From assembly GCF_003130585.1 (NCBI RefSeq), contig NZ_QFKX01000002.1, forward strand, positions 186,001 to 250,000: a DNA stretch of 64,000 nucleotides. The letters are read 5' to 3'. Position 1 is the first letter of the stretch. Every line of letters begins with the position of its first letter. This document shows positions 18,420-26,835 of this stretch, piece after piece. This stretch comes from Brachybacterium endophyticum. GTDB taxonomy: Bacteria; Actinomycetota; Actinomycetes; Actinomycetales; Dermabacteraceae. The notes below the pieces were generated by a model. The model saw only the letters and a list, made by a program, of their open reading frames with translations. It did no database searches and was not told where the DNA came from. The position numbers were made by a program, and so were the translations under genes.

Positions 18420-18615
18420 GGGGTGCCGGCAGGCGGTGCACGACGTCCGGCACCGCGGCGGCCACGGGGTGTGGCGGCATCCGCGCCCGCGCCGCGCGAG
18501 ACGCGCTCGCAGAGCACCCCACCACCGGCGATACCCTGGCCCGAATCCCGTGCCGTGCGGGACCGCGGTCGCCCCCGGCGGCCGTCCACCGGGTCCGGAC
18601 CCAAGGAGCCCAACG

Positions 18616-19827
18616 ATGATCCTCACCCAGTCCTCCAAGCTGCGCGACGTCTGCTACGAGATCCGCGGACCGATCCCCGCAGAGGCAGCGCGCATGGAGG
18701 CAGAGGGCCACAAGATCATCAAGCTGAACATCGGCAACCCGGCCCCGTTCGGCTTCGAGGCGCCCGACGAGATCCTCGTCGACATGATCCGCACCCTGCC
18801 CACCGCCCAGGGCTACTCGGACTCCAAGGGCATCGTCTCGGCCCGGCGCGCCGTCGCGCAGTACTACCAGACCCGGGGTGTGCCCGGGATGGAGCTCGAC
18901 GACATCTACCTGGGCAACGGGGTCAGCGAGCTGATCCAGATGACCTGCCAGGCGCTCGTGGACGACGGCGACGAGGTGCTCGTGCCCGCTCCCGACTACC
19001 CGCTGTGGACCGCCTCGGTCTCGCTCGCGGGCGGGCGCGCCGTGCACTACCGCTGCGACGAGGAGCAGAACTGGTGGCCCGACGTCAGCGACCTCGCCGA
19101 CAAGGTCACCGAGCGCACCAAGGCGATCGTCGTCATCAACCCCAACAACCCCACGGGGTCGGTCTACCCCGAGCACGTGCTGCGCGAGATCGTCGAGGTC
19201 GCCCGCAAGCACGACCTGATGATCCTGGCCGACGAGATCTACGACAAGATCCTCTACGACGACATCGAGCACACCCATGTCGCCGCGCTCGCGCCCGACC
19301 TGCTGACCATCACCTTCAACGGCCTCTCGAAGGCCTACCGGGTGGCCGGCTTCCGCGCCGGCTGGATGGCGCTGTACGGGCCGAAGGAGGACGCCGCGAG
19401 CTTCATCGAGGGCCTCGACGTGCTCTCCAACATGCGGCTGTGCCCCAACGTGCCGGCCCAGCACGTGGTCGCCACCGCGCTGGGCGGCTACCAGTCGATC
19501 GACGACCTGCTGCTGCCCGGCGGCCGCCTGCGCGATCAGCGCGACGTCGCCTATGAGGGGCTCAGCGAGATCCCCGGCGTCTCCGTGGTCAAGGCGCAGG
19601 GCGCGCTCTACATGTTCCCGCGCATCGACACCGAGATGTACCGGATCGAGAGCGACGAGCAGTTCGCCATGGACCTCCTGCGCTCGAAGAAGCTGCTGGT
19701 CACCCAGGGGTCCGGGTTCAACTACCCGACCTCGGACCACTTCCGCCTGGTGACGCTGCCCGAGGTGGGGCTGCTGGCCGACGCCGTGGACCGCATCGCC
19801 GACCATCTGGTCTCCATCCGCCGCTGA
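18616..19827 (+). CDS. PLP aminotransferase, AlaA-like
   Basis: A 403-aa class I/II aminotransferase that most resembles glutamate-pyruvate transaminase AlaA. Evidence: the N-terminal PIPAEAARMEAEGHKIIKLNIGNPAPFGF typical of AlaA, the NPNNPTG loop, DEIYDKILYDD, and the pyridoxal-phosphate lysine in NGLSKAYRVAGFRAGW (about Lys239). The arginine that binds the substrate carboxylate is near the end in DHFRLVTLPE. The start follows AAGGAG by 7 nt. It stands alone, divergent from the transporter. Substrate preference is inferred from similarity only. Confidence 0.9.
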   Translation: MILTQSSKLRDVCYEIRGPIPAEAARMEAEGHKIIKLNIGNPAPFGFEAPDEILVDMIRTLPTAQGYSDSKGIVSARRAVAQYYQTRGVPGMELDDIYLGNGVSELIQMTCQALVDDGDEVLVPAPDYPLWTASVSLAGGRAVHYRCDEEQNWWPDVSDLADKVTERTKAIVVINPNNPTGSVYPEHVLREIVEVARKHDLMILADEIYDKILYDDIEHTHVAALAPDLLTITFNGLSKAYRVAGFRAGWMALYGPKEDAASFIEGLDVLSNMRLCPNVPAQHVVATALGGYQSIDDLLLPGGRLRDQRDVAYEGLSEIPGVSVVKAQGALYMFPRIDTEMYRIESDEQFAMDLLRSKKLLVTQGSGFNYPTSDHFRLVTLPEVGLLADAVDRIADHLVSIRR

Positions 19828-19889
19828 GGGTCGCTCCGCTGCGTCCCTGCCCGTAGTGTGGAAAGCCTTCCACGCGAAGGAGAGGGATC

Positions 19890-20822
19890 ATGAACCAGCC
19901 GATCGACCAGGACTTCCCGACCTCCCCGGCCGCCCGCGCCCGCGCGCTCGGCACGAAGGGCGGCGAACCGTCATTCCCCGCCCAGGACCAGGACCCTCCC
20001 GGCCTCACCGCCCCGATGGACCCGGTCCCGGACCATGGCGAGGAGAGCTACGTGGGTCACGGCCGGCTCGACGGGTTCGCCGCCCTGATCACCGGTGGTG
20101 ACTCCGGGATCGGCCGGGCGGTCGCGATCGCCTTCGCCCGCGAGGGGGCCGACGTCGCGATCTCCTACATGGAGGCCGAGCAGGAGGACGCCGAGGAGAC
20201 GCAGCGCTGGATCGAGAACGCCGGTAAGCGCGCCCTGCTGCTGCCCGGCGACATCCGCGAGGAGTCCCACGCCCGCTCGCTGGTGACCCGCACCGTCGAG
20301 GAGCTGGGCCGGCTCGACATCCTCGTGAACAACGCGGCCTTCCAGTGGGGTCGGGCCGAGCCGAAGGGGATCGAGGGCATCGACTCCGATCGTCTGCATC
20401 GCACCTTGACCACCAACCTCGAGGTGATGTTCTGGATCACCCAGGAGGCGGTGCCGCACCTGCACCCCGGCTCCTCGGTCATCAACACGACCTCGATCCA
20501 GTCCTACGACCCCTCCGTGCCGCTCATGGACTATGCCTCCACGAAGTCGGCGATCAACAACCTCACGGTGAACCTGGCGGCCGACCTGGGCCCGAAAGGC
20601 ATCCGCGTGAACGCTGTCGCCCCCGGGCCGATCTGGACGCCCCTGAACGTGGCGACGCGCGTGGCCGACGACTACACCGCCTTCGGGGGCAACACCCCGC
20701 TGGGGCGCGCCGGTCAGCCCGCCGAGTGCGCCGGGGCCTACGTGTTCCTGGCGAGTCCGGCCGAGGCCTCCTACGTCTCGGGCACCGTGCTCGGCGTGAC
20801 CGGCGGGCGCCCGGTGTTCTGA
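19890..20822 (+). CDS. SDR oxidoreductase, YghA/YhdG-like stress type
   Basis: A 310-aa NAD(P)-dependent SDR with the N-terminal extension of about 50 residues typical of the YghA/GsiB-type glucose-dehydrogenase-like group (PGLTAPMDPVPDHGEESYVGHGRLDG). Motifs: TGGDSGIGRAVA, NNAAFQWG, active-site YASTK and GPIWTPL. It is paralogous to the SDR at 57795 in the stress island. A short inverted repeat, GTGGAA/TTCCAC, overlaps a possible TAGTGT box 30 nt before the start, and GAAGGAG lies near the ATG. A general-stress role is inferred from the family. Confidence 0.87.
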   Translation: MNQPIDQDFPTSPAARARALGTKGGEPSFPAQDQDPPGLTAPMDPVPDHGEESYVGHGRLDGFAALITGGDSGIGRAVAIAFAREGADVAISYMEAEQEDAEETQRWIENAGKRALLLPGDIREESHARSLVTRTVEELGRLDILVNNAAFQWGRAEPKGIEGIDSDRLHRTLTTNLEVMFWITQEAVPHLHPGSSVINTTSIQSYDPSVPLMDYASTKSAINNLTVNLAADLGPKGIRVNAVAPGPIWTPLNVATRVADDYTAFGGNTPLGRAGQPAECAGAYVFLASPAEASYVSGTVLGVTGGRPVF

Positions 20823-20915
20823 GCTCGCAGTGCGCCAGGGCTCGCGATGGGTCGAAGCTCCCGGTGCGCCGAGGGTGCGTGCGCACGGCAGCGTCGAGCG
20901 GAGCTGCGCCGGCCC

Positions 20916-21302
20916 TCAGAGCGTCGCGACCCCCAGCGCGATCACCGCGAGGAGGGGCAGTGCTCCTTGGCGAACTGCCGCGCCACGATGCGGCGGCGAG
21001 CTGATGCCCAGCACGAGCGCCGCGCCGAGCATCGATCCCGTACCGGCGAAGGCCAGGGTGAGGCCCGCGGTGTGCGCGCCGACAGCGCTCAGCAGCACGC
21101 CCAGCAGCGCGAGCACTCCGAGGAACAGGTTGTAGAACCCCTGGTTGAGGGCGAGAGGGCGGGTCGCCGCGGTCTCCTGCGGGGTCTGCCGCCCGAAGAT
21201 CCGCTGAGCGCGTTCGCTGCCCCAGGCCACCGACTCGAGCCAGAAGATGTAGCCGTGCAGCAGAGCGGCCGCCGTGGACAGGACGAGTCCGAGGATCAGC
21301 AT
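20916..21302 (-). CDS. DUF1304 membrane protein
   Basis: A 128-aa protein with four hydrophobic helices, matching DUF1304: an N-terminal ALLHGYIFWLESVAWG, then TRPLALNQGFYNLFLG. The start at 21302 follows GGAGGGA by 4 nt; the longer frame to 21581 runs through the TetR gene on the other strand. Its leader contains an operator identical in its fixed bases to that of the quinone reductase gene, with TATAGT as a likely -10 box. It is therefore placed in the TetR regulon described here. Family function is unknown. Confidence 0.85.
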   Translation of the reverse strand: MLILGLVLSTAAALLHGYIFWLESVAWGSERAQRIFGRQTPQETAATRPLALNQGFYNLFLGVLALLGVLLSAVGAHTAGLTLAFAGTGSMLGAALVLGISSPPHRGAAVRQGALPLLAVIALGVATL

Positions 21303-21323
21303 GTGTCCCTCCCGAGGGGTTTC

Positions 21324-21345
21324 TGAAATGCTCGCTCCACTATAG
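21324..21345. promoter_or_regulatory. TetR operator, copy 1
   Basis: TGAAA, seven variable bases, then TCCACTATAG. The same 22-bp pattern recurs at 23617-23638. On the minus strand it includes TATAGT, a good -10 box for the DUF1304 gene. It lies 106 bp upstream of the TetR start on the other strand, so autoregulation is likely. Confidence 0.65.
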
Positions 21346-21450
21346 ACTGGGGACGGCGTACTGGCCATGTCGCCGAAGAGCGGACGCCCGGAAGTCCGCG
21401 GTCGCGGGCACCCGAGCAAAGCAGTGCTTCGACCGGAGAGGGAGTGAACG

Positions 21451-22041
21451 ATGGGACGCACCGCCACCTTCGCGACGGCCGATGCCGTGCGCTCGGCCCG
21501 CTCCCTGTTCTGGGCCGAGGGGTACGAGAACACCTCGATGAGCGCGATCCAGCAGGCGACGGGGCTGAACGCCTCGAGCATCTACCACGCCTTCGGCTCC
21601 AAACGAGGGCTGTTCGAGGCCGCGATCGCGAACTATCTCGAGGAGGTCGTGCGTCCGGGTCTCGCTCCGCTGCTCGCCACCGATCCCTCGCCCCATGCTC
21701 TCGCGGACTACCTCGGTCGCGCCGCCGATCTGCTCGGGGAGCCCGGAGGCTCCGAGAGCCTCCCCGACGGCTGCCTGCTCGTGAACACCGCCTGCGCCGG
21801 GATCGCTCGGGAGGAGTCCGTGCGCGAGGTGATCACCTCCTACCGCGCCGAGCTCGTGCGAGCCTTCGGGGCGGGCGTCGCCGCCCGCTTCCCCGAGGCC
21901 CCGGCTGCCGAGCGCGAGCGGATCACCGAAACCGGCGTCTCCGCTCTGCTGGCAGCCCTGGTCATGTCCCGCGTCGATCCGTCCGCCGCGCGCAGCGCGC
22001 TGGACGCGGCCCGAGAGCCCCTGCGGACCTCGACGTCCTGA
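21451..22041 (+). CDS. TetR-family repressor
   Basis: A 196-aa regulator. The helix-turn-helix (about 26-49) reads TSMSAIQQATGLNASSIYHAFGSKRGLF, with the family-typical YHAFGSK. The ligand-binding half contains a CLLVNTACAGI stretch with two cysteines, which could sense oxidants or electrophiles. The start follows AGGGAGTG. Its neighbours are DUF1304 (divergent), Ohr (59 bp downstream, same strand) and a quinone reductase (convergent with Ohr). Matching operators in front of the two minus-strand genes tie them together. Confidence 0.9.
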   Translation: MGRTATFATADAVRSARSLFWAEGYENTSMSAIQQATGLNASSIYHAFGSKRGLFEAAIANYLEEVVRPGLAPLLATDPSPHALADYLGRAADLLGEPGGSESLPDGCLLVNTACAGIAREESVREVITSYRAELVRAFGAGVAARFPEAPAAERERITETGVSALLAALVMSRVDPSAARSALDAAREPLRTSTS

Positions 22042-22099
22042 GCGCGCCGCGCCCGGTCGACCCGCAGACCATCCGCAGCACCGATCGAAAGGAACCATC

Positions 22100-22522
22100 A
22101 TGAAGCCGCTCTACTCCACCGAGGCACTGGCCACCGGCGCCGGCCGCGACGGCCACGTCGAGGTCTCCCAGTCCGATCTCGCCTTCGACATGGCCGTCCC
22201 CAAGGACATGGGCGGCTCGGGCGAGGGCGCCAACCCCGAGCAGCTGTTCGCAGCGGGCTACGCCGCCTGCTTCCACTCGGCGCTGCAGGTCGTCGCCCGC
22301 CAGAAGAAGGTGTCCATCGACGGATCGAGCGTCGGTGCCCGCGTGAGCATCGGCAGCAACGACGAGGGCGGCTTCGCGCTCGCCGTCGATCTCGAGGTGG
22401 TCATCCCCGAGCTCGACCACGAGACCGCACAGTCCCTCGCCGACGCGGCGCACCAGGTGTGCCCGTACTCCAACGCCACCCGCGGGAACATCCCCGTGAA
22501 CGTGAGCGTCGCCGACGACTGA
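22100..22522 (+). CDS. Organic hydroperoxide resistance protein (Ohr/OsmC)
   Basis: A 140-aa thiol peroxidase of the Ohr group that reduces organic hydroperoxides in the cytoplasm. The two catalytic cysteines are Cys57 in AAGYAACFHSAL and Cys121 in HQVCPYSNATRGN, and the ANPEQLFAAGY signature is intact. The start follows AAAGGA by 6 nt. It lies 59 bp after the TetR gene, so they are probably co-transcribed, which would make its expression respond to the same signal. Other Ohr genes are usually controlled by OhrR of the MarR family; here the neighbour is TetR. Confidence 0.93.
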   Translation: MKPLYSTEALATGAGRDGHVEVSQSDLAFDMAVPKDMGGSGEGANPEQLFAAGYAACFHSALQVVARQKKVSIDGSSVGARVSIGSNDEGGFALAVDLEVVIPELDHETAQSLADAAHQVCPYSNATRGNIPVNVSVADD

Positions 22523-22541
22523 GGTCGCGGCGCGAGATGCG

Positions 22542-22581
22542 GACGGGGCCCGCCGGGAGTGATCTCCCGACGGGCCCCGTC
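22542..22581. terminator. Strong bidirectional terminator hairpin
   Basis: GACGGGGCCCG (22542-22552) and CGGGCCCCGTC (22571-22581) pair perfectly, with an inner GGGAG/CTCCC pair closing the loop. It separates the converging Ohr and quinone reductase genes. Confidence 0.75.
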
Positions 22582-22621
22582 TCCTTCGCGACGCATTCCC
22601 GACACGTCGCGGGGACATCGC

Positions 22622-23599
22622 TCACGGACGCAGCAGCACCTTGCCCGTGCGCCCGGCCTCGAGGTTCGCGGCGGCTGCCTGGCGGGCCTCCGCGATCGGG
22701 TACGTGGCCTCCACCGGCAGCGTCACCGAGCCCTCGAGCAGGCGCCCGATGATCTCGCGGAACAGCTCGGAGCGCTCCTCGGTGGGCATCTCCTTCGAGA
22801 CCGTCGCGCCCCAGAAGCCCTCGATGTGAAGGTCGCGGAAGATCACCGGCCCCGAGGGGATCTCCATGACCGGGGCGGCCATCGCCCCGAAGACGACCAG
22901 CTTCCCGCCGTCGGCCAGCAGCGACATCACCTGTCCGGCGGCCTCGCCGCCCACGGAGTCGATGCCGGCGCGCGCGGGGGCGTCGCCGATCAGGGCGCGG
23001 GCGCGCTCCTCCCAGCCCTCGGTGTCGGTCGCGACCACGCCGGTGATGCCCTGCTCGGCGAGCTCGTCGACGCCCGAGGAGCGGCGCACCAGGCCCACCA
23101 CGTTGACGCCGCGGGCGCGGGCGAACTGCGAGATCAGACGGCCGACGGCGCCGTTCGCCGCGTTCTGCACGAGGGTCTCGCCGGGGGCGAGGTCCAGCTG
23201 CTGCAGCAGCGAGAGCGCGCTGAAGGGCATCGCGGCGAGCTGCGCCGCGGTCTCGTCGTCCAGTCCGTCGGGCACCGGGATCAGCGAGTCGGCGGGAGCC
23301 GTGAAGAGCTCGGCCCACACGCCCAGCTGCGAGGTGGCGACCACGCGCTGGCCCACGGCCGGCTGGGTGACGCCCTCGCCGAGCTGCTCGACGACGCCGA
23401 GGGCCTCGGTGCCGGCGCGGGCCGGCAGCTCGGGCTTGACGCCGTAGGAGCCGCGCACGGTCCACAGGTCGTGGTTGTGGATCGGGCTGAGCACCATGCG
23501 CACGAGAACCTCGCCCGCGGCGGGCGCGGGATCGGGGATCTCGGTGAGCTCCAGGACGTCGGTGGGCTCACCGAACTGCTGATGGGTGACGGCACGCAT
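22622..23599 (-). CDS. Quinone oxidoreductase, zinc-less MDR type
   Basis: A 325-aa NADPH-dependent medium-chain reductase. It starts MRAVTHQQFGEPTDVLEL, typical of the QOR group, and carries the NADP-binding AANGAVGRLISQFARARG loop in the second half. The catalytic-zinc ligands of alcohol dehydrogenases are missing. These enzymes reduce quinones or reactive enones. TAGGAGG 8 nt before the start overlaps the second TetR operator, so repressor binding would block both promoter and translation start region. It converges with the Ohr gene. Confidence 0.9.
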   Translation of the reverse strand: MRAVTHQQFGEPTDVLELTEIPDPAPAAGEVLVRMVLSPIHNHDLWTVRGSYGVKPELPARAGTEALGVVEQLGEGVTQPAVGQRVVATSQLGVWAELFTAPADSLIPVPDGLDDETAAQLAAMPFSALSLLQQLDLAPGETLVQNAANGAVGRLISQFARARGVNVVGLVRRSSGVDELAEQGITGVVATDTEGWEERARALIGDAPARAGIDSVGGEAAGQVMSLLADGGKLVVFGAMAAPVMEIPSGPVIFRDLHIEGFWGATVSKEMPTEERSELFREIIGRLLEGSVTLPVEATYPIAEARQAAAANLEAGRTGKVLLRP

Positions 23600-23610
23600 G
23601 ACGGAACCTC

Positions 23611-23638
23611 CTATAGTGAAACGATGATTCCACTATAG
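23611..23638. promoter_or_regulatory. TetR operator, copy 2 (28-bp palindrome)
   Basis: CTATAGTG (23611-23618) and CACTATAG (23631-23638) are perfect inverted arms around 12 bp. The segment 23617-23638 matches the operator at 21324-21345: TGAAA, seven bases, TCCACTATAG. TATAGT within it is a likely -10 box for the quinone reductase gene, starting 12 bp further. Confidence 0.72.
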
Positions 23639-23698
23639 GGGAGGCGCCCCTCCTGTGCCGAGGGGCCGGTGTGATCCGGGCCGGGATCGCCGACAGGA

Positions 23699-25189
23699 TC
23701 AGTGGTCGGCGGAGGCCGGATCCTGCTCGCGCGCCTGCGCCTCGCGGGCCACCCGCACCATCTCCTCGCGGGGGACGACCTTCACGCGCGGACGCGGGTT
23801 GCCCTCGCTGTCCTGGACGGCGGCGCCCCGGGAGATCTCGTGCTCCTCCAGGGCCGTCCACCCTTGCCAGGTCGTGTACTGCACGCCCTTGTCCTCGAGC
23901 AGGCGCAGGATCGAGTCCTGCTCGCGGTCGGGAGCCGTGGGCACGGAACCGGCGGCGAGGTCCTCGAGCAGGCTGGCGACGGTCTCGGTGGCGTCGGACT
24001 TGGTCGCCCCGATCAGGCCGACGGGCCCGCGCTTGATCCAGCCGTTGGCGTAGATGCCCGGCAGGGGCTCGCCCTCGGCCTCGGTGACGCGTCCGGCCTC
24101 GTTGTGGATGACGCCGCGGGTCTCGTCGTAGGGCACGTCGGGCAGTTCGGAGCCGAAGTAGCCGATCGCCCGGTAGACCGCCTGCAGGTCGTAGTCGAGG
24201 AACTCGCCGGTGCCCTCCATGGCTCCCTCGTCGTCCAGGCGGGTGCGCTCGAAGCGCATCCCCGTCACGGATCCGTCCTCGCCGAGGACCTCGACGGGCT
24301 TGTGCCAGAAGTGCAGGTGGAGGCGACGCTCGACGGGGCCGCCCTGGGAATCGGTGGGCTCCTCGCCGCGGGCCTCGCGCTCCTGCTGCTCGTGCAGCCA
24401 GCCCTCGAAGGTCGCGTAGACCTGCTCGCGGCGGCGGTCGGCGCGGATCGCCTCGCGCTCCTCGGTGGTGATGACCTCGAAGTCGCGCGGATCCATGACG
24501 ATCTGCACCCCGCGGGGGTGTGCGAGCTCGCGGGTCTCCAACGGCGTGAACTTCGACTGCGCGGGGCCGCGGCGCCCGAAGACGTGCACGTCGGTCGTGC
24601 GGGCGGCGGTCAGGCCCTCGTACACGTTCTCGGGGATCTCGGTGCGCAGCAGCTCGTCGGCCGACTTCGACAGCATGCGGGCGGCATCGAGCGCGACGTT
24701 GCCGTTGCCGATCATGGCGACCTGCTCGGCCTCCAGGGGCCAGGTGCGCGGGTAGTCCGGGTTGCCGTCGTACCAGGCCACGAAGTCGGCGGCGCCGTAG
24801 GAGCCCTCGAGGTCGATGCCCGGGATGTCGAGCTCGGCGTCCTTGAGGGCGCCGGTGGCGAAGATGACGGCGTCGTAGCGCTCGCGCAGCTCGTCCAGGG
24901 TGAGGTCGGTGCCGAACTCGACGTCGCCCAGGAAGCGGATGTCGCCGCGGTCCAGGATCCGGTGCAGGGCGGTGATGATGCCCTTGATCCGCGGGTGATC
25001 GGGGGCGACGCCGTAGCGGATCAGGCCGAACGGTGTGGGCAGGGCGTCGAACAGGTCGCACTCGACCTCGAGCTCACCGGACTTGACCTGCGTGGAGCGC
25101 AGCAACGTCTCGGCCGCATAGACCCCGGCCGGACCGGAGCCGATGACGGCGAGTCGCAGGGGCTGGGCGGAAGGCTGATTCGTGGACAT
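23699..25189 (-). CDS. fprA: Ferredoxin/adrenodoxin-type NADP reductase
   Basis: A 496-aa flavoprotein passing electrons between NADPH and ferredoxin, of the FprA/adrenodoxin-reductase group found in actinobacteria. FAD binding: VIGSGPAGVYAAETLL at about 15-30, then LFDALPTPFGLIRYGVAPDHP. NADP binding: MIGNGNVALDAARML and the RRGPAQSKFT arginines. The C-terminal GYFGSELPDVPYDE and NGWIKRGPVGLIGATKSDA are group-specific. A possible TATAGG -10 box lies at about 25278-25283, giving a leader of about 85 nt. It converges on nothing and is probably monocistronic. Confidence 0.93.
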   Translation of the reverse strand: MSTNQPSAQPLRLAVIGSGPAGVYAAETLLRSTQVKSGELEVECDLFDALPTPFGLIRYGVAPDHPRIKGIITALHRILDRGDIRFLGDVEFGTDLTLDELRERYDAVIFATGALKDAELDIPGIDLEGSYGAADFVAWYDGNPDYPRTWPLEAEQVAMIGNGNVALDAARMLSKSADELLRTEIPENVYEGLTAARTTDVHVFGRRGPAQSKFTPLETRELAHPRGVQIVMDPRDFEVITTEEREAIRADRRREQVYATFEGWLHEQQEREARGEEPTDSQGGPVERRLHLHFWHKPVEVLGEDGSVTGMRFERTRLDDEGAMEGTGEFLDYDLQAVYRAIGYFGSELPDVPYDETRGVIHNEAGRVTEAEGEPLPGIYANGWIKRGPVGLIGATKSDATETVASLLEDLAAGSVPTAPDREQDSILRLLEDKGVQYTTWQGWTALEEHEISRGAAVQDSEGNPRPRVKVVPREEMVRVAREAQAREQDPASADH

Positions 25190-25308
25190 CGCACCTCAGG
25201 TTCCCGGGGCGAGCGCCCGCGGTCGCTGCACGCGTCCGGCGAGGGCGGCGTCGCCGTTGGTCTCGATTTACGCACCAGCCTATACGCGAAATTCCTCGGA
25301 CTGCAGGC

Positions 25309-25352
25309 CGGGAGGGGGTGGAGCGTGCGGGATCACGCTCCACCCCCTCCCG
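25309..25352 (-). terminator. Perfect 19-bp stem terminator of the Gfo/Idh gene
   Basis: The arms 25309-25327 and 25334-25352 are fully complementary with a 6-nt loop, starting 12 bp after the stop at 25364. It is the strongest hairpin in the window. Confidence 0.8.
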
Positions 25353-25363
25353 GTCGCTGCTGG

Positions 25364-26647
25364 TCACGCCTCGGCGAGCAGCGCCTCGAGTCCGGCCTGG
25401 TCCAGGGCGGGCTGGTCGGCGTCCAGGTCCTGCACGGGCAGCGGGCAGTTGCCGAGGTCGCGGATCTCCAGGCGCGCGCCGTTGCTGCGCATCGACTGGT
25501 GGGCGATCACGCCGGGCAGCGTGTACCGGGCGGCCTGCCAGGCGTTGACCACGGGCTGCACGCCGGCGCCGACGGCGCGCGCGAAGTCGTCGACCAGGAA
25601 GTGGTGGGCGCCTTCGTGGCCGTTGGGCTTGCCCTGGAACTGGGCGGGCAGACGCTGCTGGTGGTGGGAGCGGGCGGAGCCGGCCACGAAGGCGTCGCGC
25701 AGCGCGGGGGAGACGTCCTTCAGGCGCGGGTCGTCCAGGCTCATCGTTCCCTGCGTGCGGATCAGGTCGCTGACCTCGAGGACCGTCTTCTTGTCGTGCC
25801 AGTAGGTGACGTCGATCGTCTCCTCGAAGCTCGAGGTCTCGCCGAAGAAGCGGAAGCGCGACTCGCGCTTGTGGGAGGGGTAGCCCACCCGCCGCAGCTC
25901 ATTGGTGCGGAAGGCCCCGCCGTTGTCCATCTCGAACAGGGCGAAGGCGTTGGAGACGTCGTTGTCGAACGTCGAGACGTCCTTGTCGAACACGCCGTCG
26001 CCGCGGGTGTCGGGCCGGCCGATGGCCGAGACCGAGACCGCGTGGCGCTGGGGGAGGACGCCCAGGATCCCGCCGATCGAGTGGGTGGGGTAGAGGAGGG
26101 GTGGGTAGGAGGCGGTCGCCTTCCAGTCCTCGCCGCCGGAGTACTTGTAGGCGTCGTAGAAGCCCAGGTCCATGTCGTGCACGTAGTCGCCCTCGGCGTA
26201 GAAGACCTCGCCGAAGGCGCCGGAGCGCTGGATCCTGCGGGCCAGCACCACCGCCGCGTTGTACTGACTGGTCTCGCCCATCATGTAGACCAGGCCCGTC
26301 TGCTCGACGAGGCGGGTGATCTCCCGGATCTCCTCCTCCTCGATCGCCATCGGCACCGCCGAGTAGACGTGCTTGCCGGCTTGCAGGGCCTGGATCGCGA
26401 TCCGGCCGTGGGTCCACCGCTGGGTGAAGATGGCGACGGCGTCGACGTCGGAGGCCAGCAGCTCCTCCACGGAGGAGAAGCGCCCGGCGAAGCGGACGGG
26501 GGAGTCCTCGCGCTGCTCGATCGCGTCGATGCGCTCGGGGACGGAGTCCACGGCATAGACACCGGAGATCTCGGGGTGGGCGGAGAACAGCTCGGCGAAG
26601 TGGGTACCGAACTGCCCGATCCCCACGATGCCCAGGGTGAACGACAT
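25364..26647 (-). CDS. Gfo/Idh/MocA-family oxidoreductase
   Basis: A 427-aa NAD(P)-dependent enzyme that probably oxidises a sugar or cyclitol. The Rossmann start is GIVGIGQFGTHFAELF. Next is the conserved dinucleotide/catalytic stretch GKHVYSAVPMAIEEEE, where the usual EKP of the family reads SAVP, and the substrate lysine of that motif is missing. The C-terminal alpha/beta domain holds GDYVHDMDLGFYDAYKYSGGEDWK and YPTHSIGGILGV. An excellent AAGGAGG precedes ATG 26647; the longer frame upstream is a shadow of the transglutaminase gene. The lost lysine makes a changed chemistry possible. Confidence 0.87.
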   Translation of the reverse strand: MSFTLGIVGIGQFGTHFAELFSAHPEISGVYAVDSVPERIDAIEQREDSPVRFAGRFSSVEELLASDVDAVAIFTQRWTHGRIAIQALQAGKHVYSAVPMAIEEEEIREITRLVEQTGLVYMMGETSQYNAAVVLARRIQRSGAFGEVFYAEGDYVHDMDLGFYDAYKYSGGEDWKATASYPPLLYPTHSIGGILGVLPQRHAVSVSAIGRPDTRGDGVFDKDVSTFDNDVSNAFALFEMDNGGAFRTNELRRVGYPSHKRESRFRFFGETSSFEETIDVTYWHDKKTVLEVSDLIRTQGTMSLDDPRLKDVSPALRDAFVAGSARSHHQQRLPAQFQGKPNGHEGAHHFLVDDFARAVGAGVQPVVNAWQAARYTLPGVIAHQSMRSNGARLEIRDLGNCPLPVQDLDADQPALDQAGLEALLAEA

Positions 26648-26835
26648 ATTTCCTCCTTGAAACAAAGTGTGCGGCGCCCACTCTACGCACGGCGGGGCGC
26701 GGGAGGGAAGGGCCGGGAGGCGTCGGCGGGACCCTTCGTCGGCGCCACCACTGGGAGCGCCCGTCGATCGCACCCGTCGACCATGCCTGACGACCCCTCC
26801 CGTCGGCAGCGCACCGGACGCAGGGACGGGTCCGC

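Larger units (their letters stand above)
18296..18615. other. Divergent control region, ABC operon and aminotransferase
   Basis: A 320-bp gap. The half near the transporter holds the promoter and operator at 18379-18419. The half near the aminotransferase (18420-18600) shows only GC-rich sequence and a good AAGGAG ribosome site at 18603-18608; I see no clear promoter for that gene. Confidence 0.5.

Noticed and set aside
21300-23640. OhrR/MarR control of the Ohr gene
   Set aside because: No MarR-type gene is nearby; the adjacent regulator is TetR and its matching operators explain the locus better.
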